DNA from: an uncultured Collinsella sp. | GTDB taxonomy: Bacteria > Actinomycetota > Coriobacteriia > Coriobacteriales > Coriobacteriaceae | Assembly (NCBI GenBank): GCA_902496005.1 | Contig: CABUZI010000027.1 | Coordinates: forward strand, 1 to 18,748 | Reading direction: 5' to 3' | Length of the DNA stretch: 18,748 bases | Part shown: one piece after another, positions 6,921 through 15,411 of the stretch | Position numbering within the stretch: the first letter of the stretch is position 1 | How the letters are laid out: each line of letters begins with the position of its first letter | Notes under the pieces: generated by a model | Told to the model about the DNA's origin: nothing | Seen by the model: only the letters and a program-made list of their open reading frames with translations | Database searches by the model: none | Translations under genes and position numbers: made by a program

Positions 6921-7847
6921 ATGAACAACATCGTACTTGCCGTTCTGCAGGGCGTGGTCGTCATGGCCGTCGCACCGTTCTTCTCCGGTCTCGGCCGCGT
7001 GATCCGCGCCAAGATGCACAACCGTCGCGGCCCCAGCATCATGCAGGACTACCGCGACCTGGCCAAGCTCTTTGCGCGCCCCGAGTCCCAGAGCGAGGAT
7101 GCGAGCTTTGCGCTGCGCATTATGCCGCCGCTGTTCTTCGCCGTCGCCTTTATGCTCGCGATGGGTCTGCCGCTCTTTACGGCACAAAGCCCCATCCCGG
7201 TCTTTGGTGACGCCATCACCATCATGTACAGCCTGGCGCTCGCCCGCTTCTTCTTCGCCCTCTGCGGTGTGGATTCGTCCAACGCCTACGCCGGTATCGG
7301 CGGCGTCCGCGAGCTGCTCATGAGCGTGCTCATCGAGCCGTCCATGCTGCTGGCGCTGTTTGCCGCCGCCCTGGTGTGCGGCTCCACCGACATCGCCACC
7401 ATGGGCCAGCACATCATGACGGGCGCCATTGACGCACCGGTCGCCGTGATCCTTGCCGGCATCGCTTTTGCGATTGCCTGCTACATGGAACTCGGCAAGC
7501 TGCCGTTTGACCAGGCCGAGGCCGAGCAGGAGCTTCAGGAAGGTCCGCTCGCCGAGCTTTCCGGCCCGTCGCTCGCCATGGCCAAGCTTGCCATGTCCAT
7601 GAAACAGGTCCTGGTCGTCGCCTGGTTCTGCGCGATCTTCATCCCTTGGGGCGAGCCCGCGACTGTGGGCGCCGCCGCCGTTCTGGGTGCAGTCATCTTC
7701 CTGGTGAAGTGCCTTATCGACTTTGTCGTATGCGGCGTGATCGAGAACTCCTGCTCGCGCTCGCGTTTTAAGGTACTCGGTAATCAGACCTGGGCCGTCG
7801 TGGGCATCGCCGTTCTGGCGTTTGTCTTCGTGGTCGTTGGCGTGTAG
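6921..7847 (+). CDS. hyfC: Hydrogenase-4 component C, NuoH-like membrane anchor
   Basis: This 308-residue, roughly eight-helix membrane protein is of the NuoH/HycD/HyfC family, which forms the heel linking the peripheral arm to the membrane arm. It shows GRVIRAKMHNRRGPSIMQDYRDLAKL near residues 25-50 and the hallmark acidic loop LGKLPFDQAEAEQELQEGPLAELSG (about 190-215). That loop includes the Glu residues that line the quinone-site-like cavity in Complex I. In FHL there is no quinone reaction, and this subunit probably transmits conformational or charge changes to the antiporter-like subunits. AAGGAGGGG precedes the start. Length is close to E. coli HyfC. Confidence 0.94.
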   Translation: MNNIVLAVLQGVVVMAVAPFFSGLGRVIRAKMHNRRGPSIMQDYRDLAKLFARPESQSEDASFALRIMPPLFFAVAFMLAMGLPLFTAQSPIPVFGDAITIMYSLALARFFFALCGVDSSNAYAGIGGVRELLMSVLIEPSMLLALFAAALVCGSTDIATMGQHIMTGAIDAPVAVILAGIAFAIACYMELGKLPFDQAEAEQELQEGPLAELSGPSLAMAKLAMSMKQVLVVAWFCAIFIPWGEPATVGAAAVLGAVIFLVKCLIDFVVCGVIENSCSRSRFKVLGNQTWAVVGIAVLAFVFVVVGV

Positions 7848-7862
7848 GAGAAGGGAGAAACA

Positions 7863-9320
7863 ATGTCATTTGCAGTCAGTCTGTCCCTTCTCGGCTTGGT
7901 CGCTATCGCGGCCCCGATGGTGGCCTCGGTGCTCGTCGCCCTGTTCCCCCGTCCGTACGCCAAGTGGTTCAGCGTTTTGGGTGCCGCCGTCTCGACGGTC
8001 TGCACCATCGCCCTCGCCGCGAATTTCGCTGGCGCCGGCATGCCCGACACGCAGGTCCCCCTGATCTCGTTTGGGCAGACCCTTGTCATGGGATTCACCT
8101 TCGATCGCATGAGCACGCTGCTCGCGCCCGCCTTTGTGGGTATCGGCCTGCTTGTCGTGATCTATTCGATTCCCTATATGAGCGAGGATAACCGTGAGCA
8201 TCCCGACGGACCGCGTCGTCGCTTCTACGCGTACCTCGCGACCTTCATTGGCGCCATGGCCGGCCTCGTGTACAGCTCGACCCTTTTGGGCCAGCTCGTG
8301 TTCTTTGAGATCACGGGTGCCTGCTCTTGGGGCCTCATTAGCTACTACATGACGCCTACGGCCAAGAAGGCCGGCATGAAGGCCCTGATCATCACGCATA
8401 TCGGTGCGCTCGGCCTGTATCTGGGCGCCGCCATTGTGTTTGCCCACACCGGCACCTTCGCCATCACCGCGATTGCCGGCCTCGACGCCAAGCTCAAGGC
8501 TATCGTCCTTTTGCTCGTGCTGTTTGCGGCCTGGGCCAAGTCCGCACAGGTTCCCATGTACATGTGGCTGCCTTCGGCCATGGAGGCTCCGACGCCTGTT
8601 TCGGCCTACCTGCATGGCGCCTCGATGGTCAAGGTCGGCGTGTGCGTGTTTGCGCGTGCACTCGTCTCTGCCGGCGAGGTTCCCGAGATTGTGGGCTGGG
8701 TCGCCATTATCGACGCCATGGTCACCATGCTCTTTGGTTTCCTGATGTACCTGCCGCAAAAGGACATGAAGCGCCTGCTGGCCTTCTCCACGATTGCCCA
8801 GCTCTCCTATGTGTTCTTTGGTCTGGGCCTTTCGGTCTTTGGCAGCCAGCTGGCCTTTGATGGCGCCGTGTGCCACATCTTTAACCACGCTTTCGCCAAG
8901 ACCCTGTTCTTCCTGATCGCCGGTTCGTTCTCCTTTACGCTCGGCACGCGTATGCTGCCCAAGCTTCGCGGCATCGTAAAGAAGTACCCGATCTCGGGCG
9001 TTGGCTTTGGTGTCGCGGCGCTCGCCATTGCCGGCGTGCCGCCCATGAACACGTTCTTCTAGAAGTTCCAGATCATCGCCGGCGGCTTTTCTGTGGGTGC
9101 CGGCAACGTCGCGATTCTGGTGCTCGTGTGCATCATGGTCGCCGAGACCGTCGCCACCTTTGCCTGGTTCCTCAAGTGGATGGGCTATTGCCTGCCCGGC
9201 GAGCCGAGCGAAGAGGTCGCTGCGGGTGCCCCGCTTCCCCGCGCGATGGCGTTCGTGTTCATCGTGCTCATCATCATGGTCATCGTCAGCGGCCCGCTTT
9301 CGGCCAGCTGGATCGGTTAG
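7863..9320 (+). pseudogene. hyfD: Hydrogenase-4 component D, antiporter-like subunit interrupted by in-frame TAG at codon 400
   Basis: The full frame would give 485 residues, matching HyfD (about 479), but TAG at 9060-9062 splits it after PPMNTFF. The upstream part (399 residues) has the antiporter core: Glu149 in FFEITGACSW, Lys226 in AWAKSAQVPMYMWLPSAMEAP, HGASMVK and LAFSTIAQLSY. After the stop the same frame resumes with KFQIIAGGF and about 85 residues holding the last two or three transmembrane helices. Homologues usually have Ser or Trp at the stop position (NxFxSKF); one base change (TCG or TGG to TAG) would explain it. No other lesion is seen. A GTG at 9093 lacks a ribosome-binding site. 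It could be a real nonsense mutation, a suppressed codon or a base-call error. TAG is used as a normal stop by fdhF, hyfC, hyfE and hyfI. Confidence 0.88.
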
Positions 9321-9333
9321 GAGGTAGAACGAC

Positions 9334-9987
9334 ATGGGTTATTCGATCGTCAACATCCTTGGCGGCCTTCTGATCGTCACGTCCACCATGGTGGTTGTCT
9401 CCAAGAACATCAAACATTCCATCCACTGGTATGCGGTGCAGTCGCTGGTGCTCGTGGGGCTTCTCGCTACGCTCGGTGTCACCACTGGTGCGCAGGAGCT
9501 GCTTATGTGGGCTGGATCTGCCTTTATCACCAAGGTCGTCCTGGTGCCTTACATCCTCAACCGCGCATACAAGAAGATGGGCGAGCCGAGCGACGCATCG
9601 CTCAAGGCCGGCCTTAAGCCCGCGTGGGCCATTTGCATCATCGCCGTGGAGGTCGCGATCTGCTTTGCCGTCGTGACGCAGATCAGCCTGCCCACGGCCG
9701 AGGTCGCAACGCCTGCGCTCGCTATTAGCTTCGCTCACTTCTTTGTGGGCCTCACCTGCATCATCTCGCAGCGCAACATCATGAAGCAGATCTTTGGATA
9801 CTGCCTTATGGAAAACGGCAGCCATGTGACGCTCGCGCTTTTGGCCCCCACCGCTCCCGAGATCATCGAGATCGGTATCGCCACCGACGCCATCTTTGCC
9901 GTCATCATCATGTCCATCGTCGTGCGTCGCATTTGGGACGACTCCCACTCGCTCGATGCGCGCGACCTGTCCGAGCTGAGGGGGTAG
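9334..9987 (+). CDS. hyfE: Hydrogenase-4 component E, NuoK-like membrane subunit
   Basis: A 217-residue integral membrane protein with about six predicted helices, essentially the length of E. coli HyfE (216). The N-terminal 100 residues are NuoK/MrpC-like, with NILGGLLIVTSTMVVVSKNIKHSIHWYAVQSL followed by the conserved ELLMWAGSAFITKVVLVPYIL block. The C-terminal half (SFAHFFVGLTCIISQRNIMKQIFGYCLMENG) is typical of HyfE, where NIMKQ-GYL-MENG is conserved. It packs between the HyfC heel and the antiporter-like subunits. TAGGAGGT precedes the start 9 nt upstream, and hyfF begins 3 nt after the stop. Confidence 0.93.
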   Translation: MGYSIVNILGGLLIVTSTMVVVSKNIKHSIHWYAVQSLVLVGLLATLGVTTGAQELLMWAGSAFITKVVLVPYILNRAYKKMGEPSDASLKAGLKPAWAICIIAVEVAICFAVVTQISLPTAEVATPALAISFAHFFVGLTCIISQRNIMKQIFGYCLMENGSHVTLALLAPTAPEIIEIGIATDAIFAVIIMSIVVRRIWDDSHSLDARDLSELRG

Positions 9988-9990
9988 TCC

Positions 9991-11550
9991 ATGGAAACGT
10001 TGATTCTCGCCCTGCTCGCGACTCCTTTGGTGTTCTCGCTGGTCATGGCGTTTTTGCCCAAGAACACGTCCTATAACGTGTTTGCCGGTCTCAACCTGGT
10101 CTCCGTCGCAGCCGTCCTGGTGCTGTCGATTGTGACGGCCGGTGACGTCCTTATGAGCGGCGACACCGCGAGCGCTCTTGGCCTGTGGTTCCACCTCGAT
10201 TCGCTGGGCGCCATCTTTGTGCTGCTCATCGGCTTTATCGGTTTTCTTACGGGGCTGTTCTCGCTGCCCTATGTAAAGGCTGATATCGAGGAGGGCTCCA
10301 TGCCCGCCGAGCGCGCCAAGCAGTATTTTGCGCTGTTTAGCCTGTTCGTGTTCACCATGCTGCTCGCGTGCCTGTCCAACAACATGATCCTCACGTGGGC
10401 CGCCGTGGAGGCGACCACGCTTTCCACCGTGTTCCTCGTGGGTATCTACAAGAACAAGACGGCCCTCGAGGCTTCTTGGAAGTATGCGATGGTCTGCACC
10501 GCCGGCGTGGCCTTTGGCCTGTTCGGTACGCTGCTGATCTACGCCAACGCCGCCGACGTGATTCCCAACGCCCACGAGGCCGCGTTCCTGTCGTGCGTGC
10601 TGCCGTATGCCGACCAGTTCGACCCGACGCTCATGCGCCTCGCCTTTGCGTTTATCGTGATCGGCTTTGGCACCAAGGCCGGCCTGTTCCCCATGCACAC
10701 TTGGCTGCCCGATGCCCACTCCCAGGCCCCGAGCCCTGTCTCGGCCCTGCTCTCGGGTGTGCTGCTTAAGTGCGCCATGCTTGTGATCATGCGCTTCTAC
10801 GGCTTTACCATCCAGGCCGTGGGCGCCGAGTATCCGCAACTTTTGCTGCTGATCGTCGGCACGCTGTCCATTTTGGTGGCGGCACTTTCGATGTTTCGCC
10901 AGGACGACCTCAAGCGCCGCTTTGCGTACTCGTCTGTGGAGAACGTTGGCGTTATCGCCCTGTGCCTGGGTATCGGTGGCCCGCTGGGTATCGCCGCGGC
11001 CCTGCTGCACTGCGTGTTCCACGGCTTTACCAAGACGCTTGCCTTCTGCGTGTCCGGCAACATCCAGCACGCCTTTGGCACGCGTAGCCTGGCCAAGATC
11101 CAGGGCGTCGTCGAGGTTGCTCCCGCAACCGCCGCGCTCGCCGTCCTGGCGCTGCTCGGTCTTGGTGCCTTCCCGCCCTTTGGCATGTTTATCTCCGAGT
11201 TCCTGACTTTTGTCGCCGGTGTTACCGCCGGTCCCATGTGGCTGGTCGTCGTGGTCGCCCTCGGCCTTACCGTGGCCATCTCTGCGCTCACCCGCATCGC
11301 ACTCAAGTCGGTATTCGGCCATGCGCCCCAGGGTATGGGCAAGCATGAGGCCCCGGCGCTCATGCTTATCCCCGAAATCATCCTGGCTGTCATGATCTTG
11401 TGGTTTGGCATCGCCACCCCGTTGCCTCTCGTGCACGGTGTGGAGACCGCGACCGGCATCGTGCTCGAGCAGAGCACCGAGGAACTTCACGCGACGCCGA
11501 TGTACCGCGCTGTGTTCGGTACCGAGACCGCTCAGAGCGAGGTGGAGTAA
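9991..11550 (+). CDS. hyfF: Hydrogenase-4 component F, antiporter-like membrane subunit
   Basis: A 519-residue NuoL/M/N-type multi-pass protein, close to E. coli HyfF (526). Key charged residues are retained: Glu140 in LTWAAVEATTLSTVFLVG, Lys229 in FGTKAGLFPMHTWLPDAHSQAP, and the later RFAYSSVENVGVIALCLG and HGFTKTLAF helices. The discontinuous-helix motif reads PPFGMFISEFLTF. HyfF is one of the subunits present in Hyf-type (FHL-2) but absent from Hyc-type (FHL-1) complexes, so it distinguishes the two. Together with hyfB and hyfD the operon codes for three antiporter-like modules. Spacing to both neighbours is 3 nt. Confidence 0.95.
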   Translation: METLILALLATPLVFSLVMAFLPKNTSYNVFAGLNLVSVAAVLVLSIVTAGDVLMSGDTASALGLWFHLDSLGAIFVLLIGFIGFLTGLFSLPYVKADIEEGSMPAERAKQYFALFSLFVFTMLLACLSNNMILTWAAVEATTLSTVFLVGIYKNKTALEASWKYAMVCTAGVAFGLFGTLLIYANAADVIPNAHEAAFLSCVLPYADQFDPTLMRLAFAFIVIGFGTKAGLFPMHTWLPDAHSQAPSPVSALLSGVLLKCAMLVIMRFYGFTIQAVGAEYPQLLLLIVGTLSILVAALSMFRQDDLKRRFAYSSVENVGVIALCLGIGGPLGIAAALLHCVFHGFTKTLAFCVSGNIQHAFGTRSLAKIQGVVEVAPATAALAVLALLGLGAFPPFGMFISEFLTFVAGVTAGPMWLVVVVALGLTVAISALTRIALKSVFGHAPQGMGKHEAPALMLIPEIILAVMILWFGIATPLPLVHGVETATGIVLEQSTEELHATPMYRAVFGTETAQSEVE

Positions 11551-11553
11551 CGA

Positions 11554-13326
11554 ATGATTGAAACTGAGAACAAGGTGTATGCCCGTCGCTGCGAGAGCCA
11601 TGTCGAGGCCCTGCGCCGCGCCGTTCCGGGCTGCATCGAGAAGGTTGAGTGGCAGTGCGAGGACCAGCTGACGATTACCGTCAAGCAGGACAAGCTGCCC
11701 GAGGCCGTCCACTACCTGTACTACGAGCGCTACGGCTGGATTCCCGTGATCATCGGCAACGATGAGCGCAGCCTGTGCGGCCGTTACGCCGTGTACTACG
11801 TCATCTCCATGGAGGGGGAGGACCCCGGCTGGGTGACCGTGCGCACCGAGGTCGATCCCGCTAAGATGACGTTCCCGTCCGTGACGCCGTTCGTCCCCGC
11901 CTGCGTGTGGGGCGAGCGCGAGCTGCGCGATATGTTCGGCCTGATTCCCGAGGGCCTGCCCGATCGTCGTCGCCTGGTGCTGCCCGACGATTGGCCCAGC
12001 GGCCTGTATCCGCTGCGCAAGGACTCCATGGACTACCGCTTCCGTCCCGCTCCCGCGAGCGACATGGAAAACTACGAGTTCTTGGCCGACACCAAGGGCA
12101 AGGAGACCACGCTCGTCCCCATGGGCCCGCTGCACATTACCTCCGACGAGCCTGGCCACTTTCGCTTGTTCGTTGAGGGCGAGACGATTGTCGACGCCGA
12201 CTACCGTCTGTTCTACGTGCACCGCGGCATGGAGAAGGTTGCCGAGACGCGCCTGAACTATGACGCTGTGACGTTCCTCGCCGACCGCATCTGCGGCATC
12301 TGCGGCTGCGCCCACTCGGTGGCCTATGCCGAGGCCGTCGAGCGCGCCCAGGGCATTCATGTCCCGCCGCGCGCCCAGTACATCCGTGCCATTATGCTTG
12401 AGGTCGAGCGCCTGCACTCGCATCTGCTCAACATTGGTCTAGCGTCGCACTACACGGGCTTCGACTCCGGCTTCCAGCAGTTCTTCCGCGTCCGCGAGAA
12501 GTCCATGGACCTGGCCGAGAAGCTCTCCGGTCACCGCAAGACCTACGGCCTCAACGTGATCGGTGGCGTGCGTCGCGACATTTTGGCCGAGCAGAAGCTT
12601 TCCACGCTCACGACCATCCACCAGCTGCGCTCCGAGGTTCAAGAACTCGTCGACATGCTGCTCTCCACGCCCAACTTTATCGAGCGTACGAGCGGTATCG
12701 GCATTCTGGACCGCAAGATCGCTCGCGACTTCTCGCCGGTCGGCCCGCTCATGCGTGGCTCGGGCTATGCTCGTGACGTGCGCTTTGACCATCCCTTCGA
12801 CGGCTACGCCGATCCGGACGTCCAAAAGATGCATGCCGCCACGGCCGACACCTGCGATGCCTTCGGCCGTACCGCCGTTCGCATCCAGGAGGTCTACGAT
12901 TCGATCGACATGATCGAGACCATGCTCGAGAACTGCCCGTCGGGCCCCATCCTCACCACGGATTGGGAGTACACCCCGCACAAGTACGCCATCGGCGCCA
13001 CCGAGGCGCCGCGCGGCGAGGACGTGCACTGGGCCATGCTCGGCAACAATCAGAAGTGCTACCGCTGGCGCGCCAAGGCCGCCACGTACAGCAACTGGCC
13101 GGTCCTGCGCTACATGTTCCGCGGCAACACCGTGGGTGACGCTGCGTTGATCGTCGGCTCGCTCGACCCGTGCTACTCCTGCACCGACCGCGTGACGGTG
13201 ACCGATGTCGCCGCCAAGCGCGACCACGTGCTCGACAAGGAGCAGTTCGAGAACGTCTGGCGCGACAAGTCGCCGCTTGCGGGCGAGGGCACCATGGCCG
13301 CTCCGCTCGATGAGGAGGCGCTCTAA
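11554..13326 (+). CDS. hyfG: Group 4a [NiFe] hydrogenase large subunit (NuoC-NuoD fusion)
   Basis: A 590-residue catalytic subunit of the HyfG/HycE family that reduces protons to H2. Residues 1 to about 165 are the NuoC-like 30-kDa domain (VWGERELRDMFGLIPEGLPDRRRLVLPDDW). The remainder is NuoD-like. Ni-Fe ligands are visible as the N-terminal CxxC C247/C250 in RICGICGCAHS and the C-terminal C540/C543 in DPCYSCTDR. After Arg546 is a 44-residue tail starting VTVTDVAAK, corresponding to the tail removed by HycI in E. coli HycE after Arg of CTDR. The tail shows that the gene product is a precursor needing the protease encoded downstream. Length is near HycE (569). Confidence 0.97.
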   Translation: MIETENKVYARRCESHVEALRRAVPGCIEKVEWQCEDQLTITVKQDKLPEAVHYLYYERYGWIPVIIGNDERSLCGRYAVYYVISMEGEDPGWVTVRTEVDPAKMTFPSVTPFVPACVWGERELRDMFGLIPEGLPDRRRLVLPDDWPSGLYPLRKDSMDYRFRPAPASDMENYEFLADTKGKETTLVPMGPLHITSDEPGHFRLFVEGETIVDADYRLFYVHRGMEKVAETRLNYDAVTFLADRICGICGCAHSVAYAEAVERAQGIHVPPRAQYIRAIMLEVERLHSHLLNIGLASHYTGFDSGFQQFFRVREKSMDLAEKLSGHRKTYGLNVIGGVRRDILAEQKLSTLTTIHQLRSEVQELVDMLLSTPNFIERTSGIGILDRKIARDFSPVGPLMRGSGYARDVRFDHPFDGYADPDVQKMHAATADTCDAFGRTAVRIQEVYDSIDMIETMLENCPSGPILTTDWEYTPHKYAIGATEAPRGEDVHWAMLGNNQKCYRWRAKAATYSNWPVLRYMFRGNTVGDAALIVGSLDPCYSCTDRVTVTDVAAKRDHVLDKEQFENVWRDKSPLAGEGTMAAPLDEEAL

Positions 13327-13327
13327 T

Positions 13328-14044
13328 ATGCTGAAGCTTTGGAAGGTTAACGCCAAGGCCGGCGACGCGACGGTCAAGTACCCGTTTGCGCCGTTTCCCA
13401 CCAATAAGGACATGCGCGGCAAGCCCGAGCACAATGCCGAGCTCTGCATCGCCTGCGGTGCCTGCGGCGTGGCATGCCCGGCCGATGCTATTCGCATGGA
13501 CACCGACCTTGCGGCCGATACCATTACCTGGTCGATCGACTACGGCCGCTGCATCTTCTGCGGCCGCTGCGAGGAAGCCTGCCCCATGGAGGCCATCAAG
13601 CTCACGGAGGAGTTTGAGCTGGCCGTCATGAGCAAGGACGACCTCACCAGTAAGAGCGTCTATACGCTCGAGCACTGCTCGCGTTGCGGTAAGCCGTTTG
13701 CCCCGCACAAGGAGATCGACTACGCCAAGCGCCTGCTGCAAAAGGCCGGCGGCATGGAGGCCGAGCAAGCTGCCCGTACCGTCGGTATGTGCCAGGAGTG
13801 CAAGCGCGAGCTCGACGCCCTGCGCGCCGCCTCGGCCGTAAAGACCGGCAACGCGCACGGCATGGCTGCCAACGAGACGCTTGCGTCCGGTGAGCCCCAG
13901 GGCCCCGGCATGGAGTATCTGGGCGGCCACGGCGTGAACCCGGAGTATATCGACCGCGAGCTCAACCCCGATGCGCCCGAGATTCCCGCCGGTCCGGCGC
14001 CGGTCGAGGGCATCATCATGGATTTTGAAACGAAGGAGGAGTAA
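13328..14044 (+). CDS. hyfH: Hydrogenase-4 component H, two-cluster ferredoxin with extended C-terminus
   Basis: This 238-residue NuoI-like protein transfers electrons between the HyfA-type ferredoxin and HyfI. Two [4Fe-4S] sites are visible: C40/C43/C46/C50 (CIACGACGVACP) and C75/C78/C81/C85 (CIFCGRCEEACP). A zinc-ribbon-like pair follows, C117/C120 (CSRCGKPFAPHKEIDYA) and C155/C158 (CQECKRE), as in HycF/HyfH. Beyond about residue 180, where E. coli HyfH ends, there is an extra segment of about 55 residues rich in Gly, Pro and acidic residues. The true start is ATG 13328, 1 nt after the hyfG stop; the open frame back to 13205 is antecedent overlap with hyfG and has no family similarity. Confidence 0.92.
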   Translation: MLKLWKVNAKAGDATVKYPFAPFPTNKDMRGKPEHNAELCIACGACGVACPADAIRMDTDLAADTITWSIDYGRCIFCGRCEEACPMEAIKLTEEFELAVMSKDDLTSKSVYTLEHCSRCGKPFAPHKEIDYAKRLLQKAGGMEAEQAARTVGMCQECKRELDALRAASAVKTGNAHGMAANETLASGEPQGPGMEYLGGHGVNPEYIDRELNPDAPEIPAGPAPVEGIIMDFETKEE

Positions 14045-14046
14045 CC

Positions 14047-14829
14047 ATGGCCGAACCCACGCTTTTGCCCGAGCGGCTCCAGTACCGCCCGACCAAGATC
14101 GAGCTCGACGAGAGCATCGAGAAGGCCAAGGCGACCCTTCTTAAGAAGATCAAGCGCTCGGTGTACGTCTACCGTGTTGACTGCGGCGGCTGCAACGGCT
14201 GCGAGATCGAGATCTTCGGTTCCATCACGCCCGTCTTCGACGTCGAGCGCTTTGGCATCAAGGTCGTGCCCTCGCCCCGTCACGCCGATGTGCTGCTGTA
14301 CACCGGTGCCGTGACGCGTGCCATGCGCATGCCGGCCCTGCGCGCCTTTGAGGCCGCACCCGATCCCAAGATCGTGGTGTCCTATGGCGCGTGCGGCTGC
14401 ACCGGCGGCATCTTCTACGACAACTACTGCGTCTGGGGCGGCACGGACAAGATCTTGCCGGTCGACGTCTATATCCCCGGCTGCCCGCCCAGCCCCGCGC
14501 AGACCGTCTACGGCTTTGCCATGGCACTTGGCCTGCTGGACCAAAAGCTCCATGCCGAGACCACGGTGGAGGCCGCCGGCGAGCAGGCCGATATCCTGCA
14601 CCCCGGCGTGCCGTACAAGCTGCGTGTGGCCATCGAGCGCGAAGCTCGCGCCATGAGCGGCTACCGTTACGGCCGCGACTTGGCCAACGAGTTTATGGAT
14701 ACGCTTGAGGGCGCGCCCAAGGGCGATATCCGCGGCGCCATGGCGCTGCTCATCGACAAGCAAGATGATCCTCGCCGCGTCGAGGTGTACTCGGCGCTGC
14801 AGGATCTGGTGCTGGCCGGAGGTCACTAG
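14047..14829 (+). CDS. hyfI: [NiFe] hydrogenase small subunit, NuoB-like
   Basis: A 260-residue small subunit carrying the proximal [4Fe-4S] cluster that hands electrons to the [NiFe] site of HyfG. Conserved blocks are DCGGCNGCEIEIFGSITP (C46, C49, C52), YGACGCTGGIF (C116, C118) and YIPGCPPSPAQTVYGFAMALGLL (C146), following NuoB/HycG. Length is close to E. coli HyfI (252). It starts 2 nt after hyfH with AAGGAGGAG as ribosome-binding site and abuts the next gene exactly (stop 14827-14829, ATG 14830), which signals tight translational coupling with the maturation genes. Confidence 0.95.
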   Translation: MAEPTLLPERLQYRPTKIELDESIEKAKATLLKKIKRSVYVYRVDCGGCNGCEIEIFGSITPVFDVERFGIKVVPSPRHADVLLYTGAVTRAMRMPALRAFEAAPDPKIVVSYGACGCTGGIFYDNYCVWGGTDKILPVDVYIPGCPPSPAQTVYGFAMALGLLDQKLHAETTVEAAGEQADILHPGVPYKLRVAIEREARAMSGYRYGRDLANEFMDTLEGAPKGDIRGAMALLIDKQDDPRRVEVYSALQDLVLAGGH

Positions 14830-15411
14830 ATGGAGCTCACGGACCGCTCTGGTTACTTTGCGGGTCCCGGCATGCTCGGCGGCTCTTTTGGCGATGCCTC
14901 GCGCGCAAGCGACGAGGCCGCCGAGGGCGTCGCCGACCCTTGCCTGGGCCATTCGCCCGACCAGGTGGTCTTTTACGAGCTCACGCGTAAGTTTGTGGAG
15001 ACCGAGGAAGACGTTCCCCAGGAGGCCTGCGACGTGCTGTACTACACGCTCGCCGTGGGCCACCACACCGGCGTGCTCGACTGCTTTGAGCCGCGCCTGT
15101 CGGTGTCGGTGGATGTGTTCTATTCGCTCGTCGACGCGCTGCCGGAGGGGGAGGCTAAGACCAAGTTTGAGGCCATCCGCTCCTTTGGTGAGTGCCAGCT
15201 CGACAAGGCGGCGGTGCCGTCGCTGCTCGAGGCCTGCGATGCGCTGCTCGACGAGCGCGGTTTTCGCGGGTCGGCCAAGGCCGGCATCTCGGTGTTCGAC
15301 GACGACTTTGGCCTGCATGCCCAGCAGGTCGCGTTTCTGATGAAGTTCCGCGATCTGGTGGAGCGCGTGCGCGATGTGTCGGGCGTGTATCTGACGGGAA
15401 GGTTGCAGTAA
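14830..15411 (+). CDS. hycH: HycH/HyfJ-family formate hydrogenlyase maturation protein, N-terminally extended
   Basis: Residues 45-193 align by eye with E. coli HycH: QVVFYELTRKFVETEEDVPQEA, VLYYTLAVGHHTGVLDCFE and KFEAIRSFGECQLD. HycH (136 residues in E. coli) acts as an assembly chaperone for the immature hydrogenase large subunit and is not part of the final complex. Here the protein is 193 residues, with about 44 extra N-terminal residues rich in Gly, Asp and Ala (FAGPGMLGGSFGDASRAS) and no recognisable domain. The start at 14830 directly abuts the hyfI stop. An internal start could give a standard-length protein, but no Met lies between residue 15 and the HycH core. It overlaps hycI by one base. 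Confidence 0.88.
   Translation: MELTDRSGYFAGPGMLGGSFGDASRASDEAAEGVADPCLGHSPDQVVFYELTRKFVETEEDVPQEACDVLYYTLAVGHHTGVLDCFEPRLSVSVDVFYSLVDALPEGEAKTKFEAIRSFGECQLDKAAVPSLLEACDALLDERGFRGSAKAGISVFDDDFGLHAQQVAFLMKFRDLVERVRDVSGVYLTGRLQ

Noticed and set aside
4761..7412. Long minus-strand open frame (883 codons) opposite hyfA-hyfB-hyfC
   Set aside because: It lies antisense to three well-recognised genes; its His/Gly/Asp/Arg-rich composition is the mirror of high-GC codon bias and it has no ribosome-binding site or domain.
9060..9062. Pyrrolysine or genome-wide TAG reassignment in hyfD
   Set aside because: TAG is the normal terminator of fdhF, hyfC, hyfE and hyfI in this window, and no pyl gene or Pyl insertion context is visible.
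9286..12423. Long minus-strand open frame (1045 codons) opposite hyfE-hyfF-hyfG
   Set aside because: Same reason: a shadow of GC-biased plus-strand genes with low-complexity composition and no family features.
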